64,000 bases of DNA from Pseudomonas iridis (GTDB taxonomy: Bacteria > Pseudomonadota > Gammaproteobacteria > Pseudomonadales > Pseudomonadaceae). The position numbers were made by a program, and so were the translations under genes. Shown here in pieces: positions 8,033-16,998 of the stretch; within the stretch, counting starts at the first letter, position 1; every line of letters begins with the position of its first letter. Under the pieces are notes generated by a model. That model did not search any database, had not been told where the DNA came from, and saw nothing but the letters and a program-made list of their open reading frames with translations. The stretch is taken from NCBI RefSeq assembly GCF_017980685.1, contig NZ_JACXXO010000005.1:1-64000 (forward strand), read 5' to 3'.

Positions 8033-9055
8033 ATGCATAAAAATGTCCTCGCTTCCCTGCTGTTATTGCTGAGCGCGACTGCGTTCATCGCTGACGCTGC
8101 AGAGTCAATTCCGGCCCTCGCTTATCCCGCAGGCGACAAACAGCTACATGCCATTCCGGCCTCTGAAAAAGACCTTCCGACTGTAACTGCACAGCGTTGG
8201 ATCAAGGTCTCGGACAAAGGGATACAGCTGGAAGGCCCGGCCTTCGATCGCGAGGGCAATTTGCTATTTGTGGAGGTATTTGGTGGGCAGGTACTCAAAG
8301 TCGACCCGCAAGGAAAGCTCAGTGTTGTAGTGCAGAAAAACGCTTTGGGTTCGGCAGGATTGGCAATTCATAAGGATGGACGCCTATTCGTAGCAGGCCT
8401 TGGAAACTTCAAGAGCACAGGTAATCTTACGGTCTACAAACCGGACGGCTCGGGAAAGAAGGTGCTCATTGCGGGTAACAAAAACTATCTGGTCGACGAT
8501 CTGGTGTTCGACAGCACCGGAGGTTTTTACTTCACCGACTTCAAGGGCACGTCTACCGAGCCAACGGGCGGCGTTTTCTATGTGCCCGAGGACCGTCAGT
8601 CTATCGTTCCGATCCTGCCCAAGCTGGCAATAGCTAATGGCATCGCCCTCTCCCCCGACGGAAAAACCTTGTGGGTCACGGAGTTTGCCTCCGGCCTGCT
8701 TCATCGAATTGAACTGAAAGACGCTCAGACAATAGCGCCTTTTGGCGAGGCGGTGGTTTATCGATTCAACGGCCCCTCCCCCGATTCGATGCGCGTCGAT
8801 CAGGACGGCAACTTATACGTGGCCATGTATAGTCAAGGGCGTGTCCTAGTACTCAACCCAAGCGGTCTTCCCATTGGCCAGATTCTGATCCCGGGACGCG
8901 AAAACGGCCACTTTTTGCGTTCTACCAGCCTGGCGCTCAAACCAGATACAAATGAGGTGTACCTCGTCGCCAGCGACGGTGATCTAGGCGAAGGCAGTGC
9001 CATTTTCAAAGCTCAAGGTTTTGCCAAAGCATTGAAACTCTATTCGCATAACTGA
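8033..9055 (+). CDS. Exported SMP-30/gluconolactonase-like protein, candidate mevalonolactonase
   Basis: 340-residue beta-propeller protein of the SMP-30/gluconolactonase/LRE group, with a Sec signal peptide (MHKNVLASLLLLLSATAFIADA) predicting periplasmic location. Propeller motifs include LEGPAFDREGNLLFVEVFGG (metal-ligand Glu), LVDDLVFDSTGGFYFTDFKG, IANGIALSPDGKTLWVTEF and PDSMRVDQDGNLYVAMY, which supply the Asn/Asp metal ligands of the family. It is the last gene of the mevalonate operon, 38 bases after the permease. Since mevalonate equilibrates with its delta-lactone, hydrolysis of mevalonolactone before uptake is a plausible job. ATG at 8033 is chosen because it gives the signal peptide; upstream in-frame sequence overlaps the permease. 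Confidence 0.82.
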   Translation: MHKNVLASLLLLLSATAFIADAAESIPALAYPAGDKQLHAIPASEKDLPTVTAQRWIKVSDKGIQLEGPAFDREGNLLFVEVFGGQVLKVDPQGKLSVVVQKNALGSAGLAIHKDGRLFVAGLGNFKSTGNLTVYKPDGSGKKVLIAGNKNYLVDDLVFDSTGGFYFTDFKGTSTEPTGGVFYVPEDRQSIVPILPKLAIANGIALSPDGKTLWVTEFASGLLHRIELKDAQTIAPFGEAVVYRFNGPSPDSMRVDQDGNLYVAMYSQGRVLVLNPSGLPIGQILIPGRENGHFLRSTSLALKPDTNEVYLVASDGDLGEGSAIFKAQGFAKALKLYSHN

Positions 9056-9155
9056 CCAATTACTTAAACGAGCGATGAGCTTCCGTCCTATCGAATGCTG
9101 CAGAACATCCGACGACTGAATCGACAACTATCGAGTATCAACCAGTCTGGAATAA

Positions 9156-9310
9156 CCGAAGAGCACTGCTGCCCTACTGCAAGACTTGCGGGATCGGCTC
9201 GACCTCACCTACGTCTTCATCTCCCATGATCTGGCGCGGGTGCAGTATTTTTGCGATCGCACATTTGTGATGTACCTCGGCCGAGTGGCTGAGGTCCTCC
9301 CCCGCGGCGC
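9156..9310 (+). pseudogene. Remnant of a peptide-type ABC transporter ATPase
   Basis: An in-frame stretch reading [20 protein letters not shown] (9171-9230) followed by [14 protein letters not shown] matches the H-loop region and following strand of Dpp/Opp-type ATPases. Walker A, signature and Walker B parts are missing and a stop precedes it at 9153. After about 9310 the reading runs into the next remnant. A broken fragment with no expected product. Confidence 0.7.
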
Positions 9311-9325
9311 CACGGCCCTTAAGGC

Positions 9326-9763
9326 ATGGACCTTTCCACCCTGCCGGCCGTCAACGGAGTCAGCGAGGCGTTTTACTTCAAACCAGAATCCGGGCGGATC
9401 ATGGTCTCACCTGCCGACGCGACCCCGAGCGAGGCTTGCGACGCACAGCCCGAGGAACTGGACATCGCCTATGCGGCACACTATCTCTCGGAATCGACGA
9501 CACTGCCCATCACTCAAATCACCCATAAATGGGCAGGACTGCGTAGCTTCGCTCCAGACAAACGGCAGGTCGTGGGTTTCAGTCCGCAGGACGAAAATTT
9601 TTTCTGGCTCGCCGGGCAAGGCGGCAGCGGCATCCTGACCTCCCCTGCATTATCAGCATGGGCGGCTGGTTTGTTTTTGGAGGGTGCACCGCCGGACGAA
9701 CTGTGCAAAGCAGGACTCCAGTCCGACGTCTTTTCACCTGCTCGGTTGTCGAGGGGGGGGTAA
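9326..9763 (+). pseudogene. C-terminal remnant of a FAD-dependent amino acid oxidase (DAO family)
   Basis: 145 codons resembling the C-terminal third of DAO-type FAD oxidoreductases: [20 protein letters not shown] and [19 protein letters not shown] are the substrate and FAD-binding end motifs of the family. The N-terminal Rossmann GxGxxG part is absent, so it cannot bind FAD normally. It abuts the ABC ATPase remnant directly, implying a deletion that joined two genes of a former amino acid or opine uptake/oxidation cluster. Confidence 0.7.
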
Positions 9764-10377
9764 GCCGTAGGGGCGGCCCTGCCCCCGAATGCAGACACGC
9801 GGCACAATATCGAAACCCATGGAATGACCTAGATTAAATCTGCGGAGGATTTAACGGCAATACAAAACCTGGGATTACGGGATAATGCGCGCGTTCCGCT
9901 CTCTGCTCAAACCACAAACACTGGCTTCACAGCAACACCCTCTCGCTGCATTTTGGCAACTACGTCCACTTGCATCCACGCTGAAATTAGCAAGCGTATA
10001 CGTCTACTGTATCGAATTTGCATCAGAGGTGTGGCTGATAGGATGAGACGGGCCTGAGTCGTTGTTGAAGGTGTTCCACGCTTTGTAGACGACGCTGTGC
10101 CTCAATGCCGCTTGTGCCCACCGCTGACCGGTCGTTTGGTGAGACGACAGCAGCCTCATCGTATCTACCACCGACCCATTGAGTTCAAAAAGTAACTGAT
10201 GTGATTTAAATCGAAATTCGTCAGTGTCTCGCGTTTGTTATACCGCTGCGGCAGGTCTGATCCGAGGTTTCGAACCGCAATCCCATCCTGGCATTAAACA
10301 AACTTAAGCGGTAATAGGTTCGTGAACAGCTCTCGTCAGGGCGATGATTAGGCTCTCTTGGTTTCTCCAGCCGACAA
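9764..10377. other. Non-coding or decayed spacer
   Basis: About 610 bases between the oxidase remnant and the KfrA-like remnant. No open frame with recognisable motifs, no convincing hairpin terminator and no repeat was seen on either strand. The surroundings (remnants on both sides) suggest decayed former genes. Confidence 0.5.
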
Positions 10378-10572
10378 TCAATGCCGGCAGGCGGGTATCA
10401 CCGCCAAGCGTTCGTCCAGACGCGCCCACCATTGATCGAGCAGACCGCCGACCCGTGCCGGGCTGCCGCGGCCCAACTCCAGACGCACGCGCTCAACTGT
10501 CGGCCGTTCGCTGCGGGCCAACACCGCATCCGCGGCAGCAAATATCTCATTTTCCGGCACCTCAAATGCCAA
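10378..10572 (-). pseudogene. Remnant of a KfrA_N-type DNA-binding protein gene
   Basis: The minus strand reads IFAAADAVLARSERPTVERV, RLELGRGSPARVGGLLDQWW and ARLDERL: the N-terminal helix-turn-helix block of KfrA-like DNA-binding proteins found on plasmids and in Pseudomonas islands. Full-length members continue with a long alpha-helical coiled coil, which is absent; the frame runs out at about residue 64. The apparent initiation codon is TTG. Best read as a truncated remnant; a functional mini-protein is not excluded. Confidence 0.55.
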
Positions 10573-10645
10573 AGCTCAACTGCGGGCATATTGGGTCTGA
10601 TAATAAAATGTTATCCGAGTCTGTTTTTTGGGTACTGCAAAATCG

Positions 10646-10660
10646 ATACGTTTAACGTAT
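10646..10660. promoter_or_regulatory. Perfect odd palindrome ATACGTT-T-AACGTAT
   Basis: A 15-base perfect dyad centred on 10653 in otherwise unassigned DNA between the KfrA-like and VIT-like remnants. The size suits a dimeric repressor operator. No adjacent intact regulator was seen, so the site may be a leftover of a lost gene. Confidence 0.3.
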
Positions 10661-10789
10661 TAAATCGTACGGTTCAGGCATCACCGCGGCAAACGCCATA
10701 ACTTGGGTGTTCATTAGAAATGTGAGCTGTATCATTTGAATTGGGAGAAATCTCCACCAAGAGAAATCATGTGCCATGTTAGATATGTC

Positions 10790-10873
10790 CATCGACGACA
10801 AGCTGCCCTCGCGTCGACCGCCAGTTTCGTGCTCGGCGCAGTGTTGCCGCTGGCAGTGACCTTCATCGCGCCA
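10790..10873 (+). pseudogene. Short remnant of a VIT/CCC1-family metal transporter
   Basis: The plus strand reads HRRQAALASTASFVLGAVLP then LAVTFIAP, matching the QAAxASxxSFxxGAxxPL membrane segment of VIT (vacuolar iron transporter-like) proteins found in many Pseudomonas. Only this one helix is left, embedded in a 65-codon frame without other family features. A decayed fragment. Confidence 0.5.
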
Positions 10874-10962
10874 ACAGACAACGTGCGACTTGAGCAACAT
10901 CAACAAACGTCCGCTTCGAATGGATTAACTTGACCTGACCTTCGCCAACCCAAGGAATCCCC

Positions 10963-12021
10963 ATGCCTGCCGAAGTGGATGTTGCGATTATTGGCGGTGG
11001 CCAGTCCGCACTCGCCGTGGCTTACTTCCTGCGCCGTACCGGGCGTTCCTTTGTGATCATTGATGCCGAAGCGGGGCCGGGTGGCGCTTGGCGGCATGGC
11101 TGGGATTCCCTGCGATTGTTTTCACCGTCGACCTGGAGCTCCATCGCCGGTTGGATGATGCCTTCGGTCACTGACGGCTACCCAAGTCGCGACAACGTAC
11201 TCGATTACCTGCGCCAGTATGAGCAACGCTACCAGTTTCCTGTCGAACGGCCCTACTGGGTCAACGCTATTGAACGTCGGGGCAATCACCTCCACGTAAA
11301 AGCCCGGGGCCTCAGTTGGCTGGCCCGCACCGTGGTCAGCGCGACCGGCACCTGGCGCCATCCCTACCTGCCGCACTACCCCGGCAGCGAAACCTTTACC
11401 GGCCAGCAATTACATTCGGCCCACTACGTTAACGCCAAGCCGTTTGCCGGAAAAAAAGTCCTGGTGGTAGGCGGTGGCAACTCCGGCGCACAGATCCTCG
11501 CTGAAGTCTCGCAAGTGGCCGATGCCACCTGGGTCACTGCGCAGCCGCCAGAGTTTCTTGCCGATGACGTTGATGGACGCGTGCTCTTCGAACGCGCCAC
11601 CGAACGCTGGAAAGCGCAGCTGGCCGGCATCGTCATTGAAAAGCCGGTTGGCGGCTTGGGCGATATCGTGATGGTGCCGCCAGTCGTCGAGGCTCGGGAG
11701 CGCGGCGTGCTGCACGCGGTTCGGCCGTTCCTGCGCTTCACCGAGACCGGCGTGACGTGGGCTGATGGCTCACAAACGCCGGTTGACGCGGTGATCTGGT
11801 GCACCGGCTTCCGCCCTGCCCTCGGCTATTTGGAATCCCTGGGTGTGTGTACCGCCGACGGGCGCGTGGCCGTAAAAGGTACGCATTCGATTCAGGAACC
11901 GCGTTTGTGGTTGGTGGGTTATGGCGACTGGACAGGCGCCGCTTCGGCGACACTGATCGGCGTGACCCGAACGGCGCGCAGTACCGTTGAGGAAATTGAG
12001 CGGTTTTTGATGGAGCAGTGA
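10963..12021 (+). CDS. ArsO-like NAD(P)H-dependent flavin monooxygenase
   Basis: 352-residue flavoprotein with two dinucleotide motifs: FAD-binding [15 protein letters not shown] near residue 9 and NADPH-binding [16 protein letters not shown] near residue 167, plus the C-terminal FAD motif [11 protein letters not shown]. The [17 protein letters not shown] region and length match the family named ArsO in arsenic-resistance operons, which also contains many members with no tested function. No arsR, arsB or arsC genes lie nearby, so an arsenic role is doubtful; oxidation of another soft nucleophile is possible. It precedes the YeeE/YedE pair by 81 bases and may share its transcript. Confidence 0.8.
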   Translation: MPAEVDVAIIGGGQSALAVAYFLRRTGRSFVIIDAEAGPGGAWRHGWDSLRLFSPSTWSSIAGWMMPSVTDGYPSRDNVLDYLRQYEQRYQFPVERPYWVNAIERRGNHLHVKARGLSWLARTVVSATGTWRHPYLPHYPGSETFTGQQLHSAHYVNAKPFAGKKVLVVGGGNSGAQILAEVSQVADATWVTAQPPEFLADDVDGRVLFERATERWKAQLAGIVIEKPVGGLGDIVMVPPVVEARERGVLHAVRPFLRFTETGVTWADGSQTPVDAVIWCTGFRPALGYLESLGVCTADGRVAVKGTHSIQEPRLWLVGYGDWTGAASATLIGVTRTARSTVEEIERFLMEQ

Positions 12022-12102
12022 GTCGGCGCACCTCGCTCAGTCAACGCTGATTTACATCAAAATCAACGTTCTTTATCAGCACTTCTGTGCAGGAGACGCA
12101 AA

Positions 12103-12537
12103 ATGAGCATTGATTGGGTCAACTTTACGCCTTGGACATCCCTGGGCGGAGGAGCCTTGATTGGCCTGGCGGCCAGCATATTCGTTCTCGCAAATGGTCG
12201 CATCGCAGGCATCAGTGGTTTGATTGGAAGCGTGATGCAATTTGGCAGTGAGGGTTGGAGCGAAAAGGCGCTATTTCTTCTTGGTCTGTTGCTTGCGCCA
12301 TTGTTATGGGGAGCATTTAACGTTTTGCCGCAAATCGATATCAGGGCTGAGTGGCCCACCCTGATTATTGCGGGGCTGCTCGTAGGCGTTGGAACTCGTT
12401 ACGGCTCTGGCTGTACTAGCGGTCATGGAGTTTGCGGGATCTCTCGACTGTCAGCCCGATCCATCACGGCGACGATGTGCTTTATGTTCGCCGGCGTTGC
12501 AACGGTGTACGTCATTCGTCACGTGGTGGGAGCATGA
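12103..12537 (+). CDS. YeeE/YedE family membrane protein, first half
   Basis: 144-residue membrane protein of the YeeE/YedE (sulf_transp) group with about four hydrophobic segments. It contains the family cysteine motif GTRYGSGCTSGHGVCGISRL near residue 105, where the two Cys are thought to handle sulfur species such as thiosulfate. Its TGA overlaps the ATG of the second gene (ATGA at 12534), so the pair is co-translated and presumably forms one channel of two half-proteins. A good ribosome binding site (AGGAGA) precedes it. Confidence 0.88.
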   Translation: MSIDWVNFTPWTSLGGGALIGLAASIFVLANGRIAGISGLIGSVMQFGSEGWSEKALFLLGLLLAPLLWGAFNVLPQIDIRAEWPTLIIAGLLVGVGTRYGSGCTSGHGVCGISRLSARSITATMCFMFAGVATVYVIRHVVGA

Positions 12538-12959
12538 ACTTGATCAAGTTGGCCGCATTTTTATCTGGCCTGATCTTCGGCCTTGGTCTTCTCTTGGCAG
12601 GCATGGCGAACCCCGAAAAAGTATTGGCTTTTCTTGATGTGGCCGGGGCTTGGGATCCGTCACTCGCACTGGTGATGGGAGGGGCTATCGCAGTGGCGGT
12701 TATCCCCCTGAATTGGGCGCGTAAGAACAAGCAGTCCTTGTTAGGTGCCCCCATGCAGTTACCGATGAAAAGGGAGCTGGATGCCCGCTTGATTGGCGGC
12801 GGCCTTGTGTTCGGTATAGGTTGGGGAATTGCGGGGATCTGCCCTGGGCCAGCGATCGCTATTGTGCTTACAGGGCACGGGCGGATCATCATATTCGTAT
12901 TGGCCATGTTGGCCGGTATGTACTTGTTCTCTCTATTTGAACGTCGGCGCACGACTTGA
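12534..12959 (+). CDS. YeeE/YedE family membrane protein, second half (DUF6691 type)
   Basis: 141-residue partner of the preceding gene with about four hydrophobic segments. The motifs FGLGLLLAGMANPEKVLAFL near residue 15 and GWGIAGICPGPAIA near residue 105, with its single conserved Cys, mark the second half of split YeeE/YedE transporters. It overlaps the previous stop by four bases. The pair together equals one full-length YeeE/YedE (TsuA-like) protein. A persulfide or thiosulfate uptake role is from family knowledge; the sequence does not fix the substrate. Confidence 0.88.
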   Translation: MNLIKLAAFLSGLIFGLGLLLAGMANPEKVLAFLDVAGAWDPSLALVMGGAIAVAVIPLNWARKNKQSLLGAPMQLPMKRELDARLIGGGLVFGIGWGIAGICPGPAIAIVLTGHGRIIIFVLAMLAGMYLFSLFERRRTT

Positions 12960-13420
12960 TCAGGCGATATCCGGGAAAGCGAGTGTCTGGGCTCAAGGGA
13001 AATGGCACATGATAGCTCATTCCTTCAGTACAAAAGCTCTCAGCCCCTAGAGCTGCAAGAATCTGGTTTGTGATTTCAGCCCGGGCTAAAGCCTTACGCA
13101 GAATGACAGAAACAAAAAGCCCGGCGCGAAGCCGGGCTTTTTGTATTTCGGATGGGGCTGATCCATCAGCAAATCCGAGTGTAATTCAGGGCGTTCCATG
13201 GTGCAGCTAACACGCTCTCTTAGGTCGGTATCAGATATGAATTGCATGAAAGCGACAACCCATTGAGCATTCCACCTTTATGATGACTGACAAACGAGCC
13301 GGCGCTAAAGCGTCATTGGGGCGAATGGGCTGCTGGTTTCGCCCCTGCCACGTCAGATCAGTGGGAATCATCTGAGGTTGTCAGTCAGGTGAATCACGGC
13401 TGGATATCATCCATCCAGAT
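12960..13420. other. Intergenic region between convergent genes
   Basis: 461 bases with no supported gene. It holds the strong terminator at 13114-13142 and a second hairpin at 13318-13345 (GGGGCGAA, 12-base loop, TTCGCCCC), the latter likely ending the carboxypeptidase transcript from the minus strand or simply structural. Confidence 0.5.
13114..13142. terminator. Strong bidirectional Rho-independent terminator
   Basis: AAAAAGCCCGGC, loop GCGAA, GCCGGGCTTTTT: a GC-rich perfect stem flanked by A5 and T5, able to stop transcription from the YeeE/YedE side (plus) and from the minus strand. Confidence 0.92.
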
Positions 13421-14641
13421 TCAGGCCTTTACCTCTCCTGTGTCGTCCTGCACATCAAACAATCCTGCAAAAAAAAGATGGAATGCATCCCAGATTCGCG
13501 TCCACCAACCACCTGCTTCTCCCGCTTCTAATGCGATGAGAGAGCGTGTCACAAGTTTGTTCTCGCCGTCATACAACTCGTAGCTTCCGACTATGTCACC
13601 GACGGCAATAGGAGCTTCCAGTGCGTTATTGATGTGAAGGCGGCTTTCCACCTTGCGATTACTATTCTTGGGCAGCGTCAATGTCACATCATCGAGCAAC
13701 CCAACAGAAATTACGTTTTTCTCGCCTTTCCACAGTCGTGGTTGAGCTAACACCTGGCCGCCTTTCTGATAGGTCTTCGTCTCAAAAAAGCGGAAGCCGT
13801 AGTTCAGGATTTTTTGAGTATCTTCTGCACGATTGTTCAACGTGGTCGAGCCAAATACCGCACTGATAAGACGCCGCCCATCACGAAGAGCAGAGGTCAC
13901 CATGCAGTAGCCGGCCTCTTCGGTGTGGCCAGTTTTGAGCCCGTCAACACTTGGGTCGCGCCAGAGGAGAAGATTGCGATTGGGTTGGCGAATGTTGTTC
14001 CAGGTGAAATATTTGTGCGCGTATAGCGGGTAGTAAGCGGACTCATCATTGATAATTGCCCGCGCAAGCCGGGCCATATCATGAGCAGAGGAATAGTGCC
14101 CAGGTGCCGGCAAGCCTGTAGGGTTCATGAAGTGAGTGTCAGTCAGCCCCAGTTTATTTGCAGTGACATTCATCAAACCGGCAAATGCATCTTCGCTACC
14201 CGCTATGTGCTCCGACAGAGCCACGCTGGCGTCATTACCAGAGTCGATCACCACGCCACGCAGCAGGTCATGCACAGGGACAACGGAGCCAGGATCAAGA
14301 AACATCCTGGAGCCACCGGTTTTCCATGCATTTTCACTGACGGTAACCGGATCGTCGATCTTGAGCCGTCCCGCCTGTATCTCATTGGTAGCCACATACA
14401 CCGTCATCAACTTAGTCAAGCTAGCCGGCGGCAAATGCATATCAGCGTTTTGACTGCCAATAATCGAGCCTGTCGCGGCATCCATAAGTACCCAGGATTT
14501 CGCGCTCAGTTGCGGTGGTGCTGGGATCATCGCTCTGGCAGTCGGTGAGGCAGGACTTGGGGGGGATATTGGAGCCGCCCAAACTGGTGTCAGAAAAAAA
14601 CACGCAAGAATGAGTGTGAGCCGCAATTTAGGGTGTTTCAC
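13421..14641 (-). CDS. D-alanyl-D-alanine carboxypeptidase, PBP5/6 type
   Basis: Low-molecular-weight penicillin-binding protein that trims the terminal D-Ala of peptidoglycan stem peptides in the periplasm. The GTG start at 14641 gives 406 residues with a normal signal peptide (KLRLTLILACFFLTPVWA) and GAGG upstream; a TTG at 14704 would add 21 residues before the signal and lacks a clear binding site. Catalytic motifs are intact: SLTK (residues 74-77), SGN in VIDSGNDAS and KTG in DGLKTGHTEEAGYC. The C-terminal PBP5_C domain and amphipathic anchor (WTRIWDAFHLFFAGLF) follow. It lies just downstream of a two-component system on the same strand, suggesting co-expression. Confidence 0.9.
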   Translation of the reverse strand: MKHPKLRLTLILACFFLTPVWAAPISPPSPASPTARAMIPAPPQLSAKSWVLMDAATGSIIGSQNADMHLPPASLTKLMTVYVATNEIQAGRLKIDDPVTVSENAWKTGGSRMFLDPGSVVPVHDLLRGVVIDSGNDASVALSEHIAGSEDAFAGLMNVTANKLGLTDTHFMNPTGLPAPGHYSSAHDMARLARAIINDESAYYPLYAHKYFTWNNIRQPNRNLLLWRDPSVDGLKTGHTEEAGYCMVTSALRDGRRLISAVFGSTTLNNRAEDTQKILNYGFRFFETKTYQKGGQVLAQPRLWKGEKNVISVGLLDDVTLTLPKNSNRKVESRLHINNALEAPIAVGDIVGSYELYDGENKLVTRSLIALEAGEAGGWWTRIWDAFHLFFAGLFDVQDDTGEVKA

Positions 14642-14730
14642 AAGCGCCAGCCTCGGATTCGCAGAAAGACGAGCCAAGCTAGATGAGGAACTGAGAGGGC
14701 TCAAATTAACCCGGATTAATATAAATTTAA

Positions 14731-16131
14731 TTAGCCGTTGGCGACGACTATCTCTGGCAATGGACAGATAATCGAGACTGAGGCTCCACCACCACGCGGC
14801 GATTCCTGGATATGCAGTACAAACCCGTGCAATCGAACAATTGCCGATACCAGAGAAAGCCCCAGCCCATGCCCAGGTTGTTGGCGGGTAGCGTCTGCGC
14901 GATAAAGCCTGCGGATCACGCTGTCACGCTCTGCCTCGGGTATTCCAGGGCCACTGTCCGAAACTTCTATATTGAACGAGTTATGCGTCAGAGAGCCGCT
15001 CAAGTGAACCACACCGCCCTTGGGTGTGAACTTGATAGCGTTATCTAAAAGATTGACCAGCGCCTCGAACAGAAGAGAAACATCACCAGATAACGTCGGA
15101 AGGTCCTCAGAGAGGTCGAGGATTAGCGTCAGTCCTTGCTCTTGTGCCAAGGGCAAAAAAAACTCGTGCGCTTGCGTCAGCAGCGATGCTGGTTGGAACG
15201 ATTCAAAACCTGATCGCCTCCTTGTATCTTCAAGTTCAGATATTCGCAGCAGTCCTTGGAAGCGCAACATGATGGATTCGCTTTCTTCCAGCGCCATGTT
15301 CAATGTCTCTGCATGAGAGCTATCCAGGGGTAACTGCTGTAGCTGGTCAAGATGGGCGCGCAGGCGAGTCAAGGGAGTACGCAAATCGTGCGCGATACCG
15401 TCACACGCCCCCTTCACCTCATGCATAAGCTGCTCTATATGCTCAAGCATGACATTGACAGCATTGGCCAACATGTCGAGCTCATCGCGGCGTGGAGACA
15501 GCGGCAGGCGTTCGCCGAGATTGCCCGATACGATACTTTCGGTGCAGCTTTGAAGTCGCTGCACTCTGCGTAAAGGCCTTCGCCTCAAGAGCCACCAACC
15601 GATCAACCCAGGGATGAGGGTAAGAGAAAACCCCCAAACTAATGCCTGCTCGATGATGCCGCCGACTGCGGAGATAGATCCTCCATCACGTGACAGGATC
15701 AAAATTCGACCATCACGTCGCCGTTGCATTAACGCATGGCTGCTTCGGGTTTGCTCGCGTGGCAATGCGATGCTCAAGCCTCGCTCCAGATAATGTACCT
15801 GGCCATCATCTGGAAGACTTGCTCGTAACCGCAGAAGGTCACCGGCGATATGGGTGCCGTCAGCTTTGAACAAACCGTAGGCGTCGATCCCTGAAGTCGA
15901 ATACACCTCACTGGCAGCCAGTTCACCCTCCAGACTGGCATCATCGATTTTTTGATAATAGTGGGCGCGCTGCATCAATGTTCGCTCGGCAACAGCCCCG
16001 AGATAGGTTGAGATTTTCCAATAAAGCACCCCCGTAAAAACGGCTCCCCAAGCGATAAAAAACAAGGCGTAAAGCCCGAGAAGACGACTATTGGAAGAAC
16101 GCCAGCGCTCACTCCTGGGAAGCAAGAACAT
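14731..16131 (-). CDS. Two-component sensor histidine kinase (HAMP, HisKA)
   Basis: Membrane sensor kinase of about 466 residues: first membrane helix (LLGLYALFFIAWGAVFTGVLY), a periplasmic sensor loop of about 100 residues, second helix, HAMP domain, H-box GIAHDLRTPLTRLRAHLDQL with the phospho-accepting His, N-box (NLLDNAIKF) and G-boxes (SDSGPGIP, GHGLGLSLV). The start at 16131 overlaps the end of the response regulator by 23 bases, usual in such operons; a longer reading from 16395 lies inside the regulator gene and is rejected. The carboxypeptidase gene follows downstream, so the system may sense cell-wall state. The ligand is unknown. Confidence 0.88.
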   Translation of the reverse strand: MFLLPRSERWRSSNSRLLGLYALFFIAWGAVFTGVLYWKISTYLGAVAERTLMQRAHYYQKIDDASLEGELAASEVYSTSGIDAYGLFKADGTHIAGDLLRLRASLPDDGQVHYLERGLSIALPREQTRSSHALMQRRRDGRILILSRDGGSISAVGGIIEQALVWGFSLTLIPGLIGWWLLRRRPLRRVQRLQSCTESIVSGNLGERLPLSPRRDELDMLANAVNVMLEHIEQLMHEVKGACDGIAHDLRTPLTRLRAHLDQLQQLPLDSSHAETLNMALEESESIMLRFQGLLRISELEDTRRRSGFESFQPASLLTQAHEFFLPLAQEQGLTLILDLSEDLPTLSGDVSLLFEALVNLLDNAIKFTPKGGVVHLSGSLTHNSFNIEVSDSGPGIPEAERDSVIRRLYRADATRQQPGHGLGLSLVSAIVRLHGFVLHIQESPRGGGASVSIICPLPEIVVANG

Positions 16132-16786
16132 AACCAGATCCGCGAATTGTTTGAATGACAGGGGAACCGCTTCCCTCGATTTTTTTTCGCAGCCGACCGA
16201 TATGAACATCAATAATGTTCGTGCCAGGATCGAAGTGATATCCCCAAACCGCCTGAAAAAGCATGGTTCTAGTGACCAACTGACCCGCGTTGCGCATGAA
16301 ATAAGTGAGCAGTTTGAATTCGGTTGGGAGAAGCGGAATGTGCACATTCGAACGACTGAGTGAGTGTTCAATGAGATCGATATGGAGGTTGCCAAAGCTC
16401 AAATGACGCTCACTTTCACCTGCGGTCGGGCGCCTCAGCAGCACCTCCACCCTGGCGAGCATTTCAACCGTAGAGAACGGTTTGGTCAGGTAATCATCGC
16501 CCCCTGAACGAAGCCCTTTCACCCGTTCATCGACATCAGACAATGCGCTGATCATCAGGACTGGCTTATGAATACCGAGACTTCTCAACGTACTTATTAT
16601 CGTTAAGCCATCAAAATCAGGCAGCATCCGGTCAAGCGTTATCACATCATGGTCGCCAGAAATGGCCGCTGATAATCCATCACGACCGCTAGCCGCCCAC
16701 TGAACATCGAATCCATGGGAGGTAAGCGTGTTAACAATAGCCTTGGCTGTTACCTCATCGTCCTCTATTACTAGCGCGCGATTCAT
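16109..16786 (-). CDS. OmpR/PhoB-family response regulator
   Basis: 225 residues: receiver domain with acidic pair (VIEDDE), phospho-acceptor Asp in ITLDRMLPDFDG (about residue 51), switch Ser (MISALS) and Lys (YLTKPF), then an OmpR winged helix (LLPTEFKLLTYFMRNAGQLV, IDVHIGRLRKKI, IRGSGYVL). It is the first gene of a regulator-kinase-carboxypeptidase set read leftward and is divergent from the ModA-like binding protein gene, with a 212-base spacer that probably holds both promoters. Likely regulates the local genes; targets are inferred. Confidence 0.92.
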   Translation of the reverse strand: MNRALVIEDDEVTAKAIVNTLTSHGFDVQWAASGRDGLSAAISGDHDVITLDRMLPDFDGLTIISTLRSLGIHKPVLMISALSDVDERVKGLRSGGDDYLTKPFSTVEMLARVEVLLRRPTAGESERHLSFGNLHIDLIEHSLSRSNVHIPLLPTEFKLLTYFMRNAGQLVTRTMLFQAVWGYHFDPGTNIIDVHIGRLRKKIEGSGSPVIQTIRGSGYVLASQE

Positions 16787-16998
16787 TTTTTACTCCACAC
16801 AACGATTGCAAACCCAAGACTCAAGCAGACTCCAAACGCCATAGATCTCAAGATGGATGCAGCCTAGGTAGGGTACATCGGACGGTAAACTAAATTTTTC
16901 TTAACCTTCCTTAATTTCGACATTGCTTGAAATGTGACTATTTTTTCGCGCCTCCACTGCTAAACCTCATTTCTACGCTGGATTCAGGATACTCCGTC

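Noticed and set aside
10963..12959. An arsenic resistance island
   Set aside because: Only an ArsO-like gene is present; no arsR, arsB, arsC or arsH was found nearby.
14731..16395. Extended 554-residue reading of the sensor kinase
   Set aside because: The first 88 codons lie antisense-free but inside the response regulator gene in another frame and do not resemble a kinase N-terminus; the start at 16131 with a short overlap fits better.
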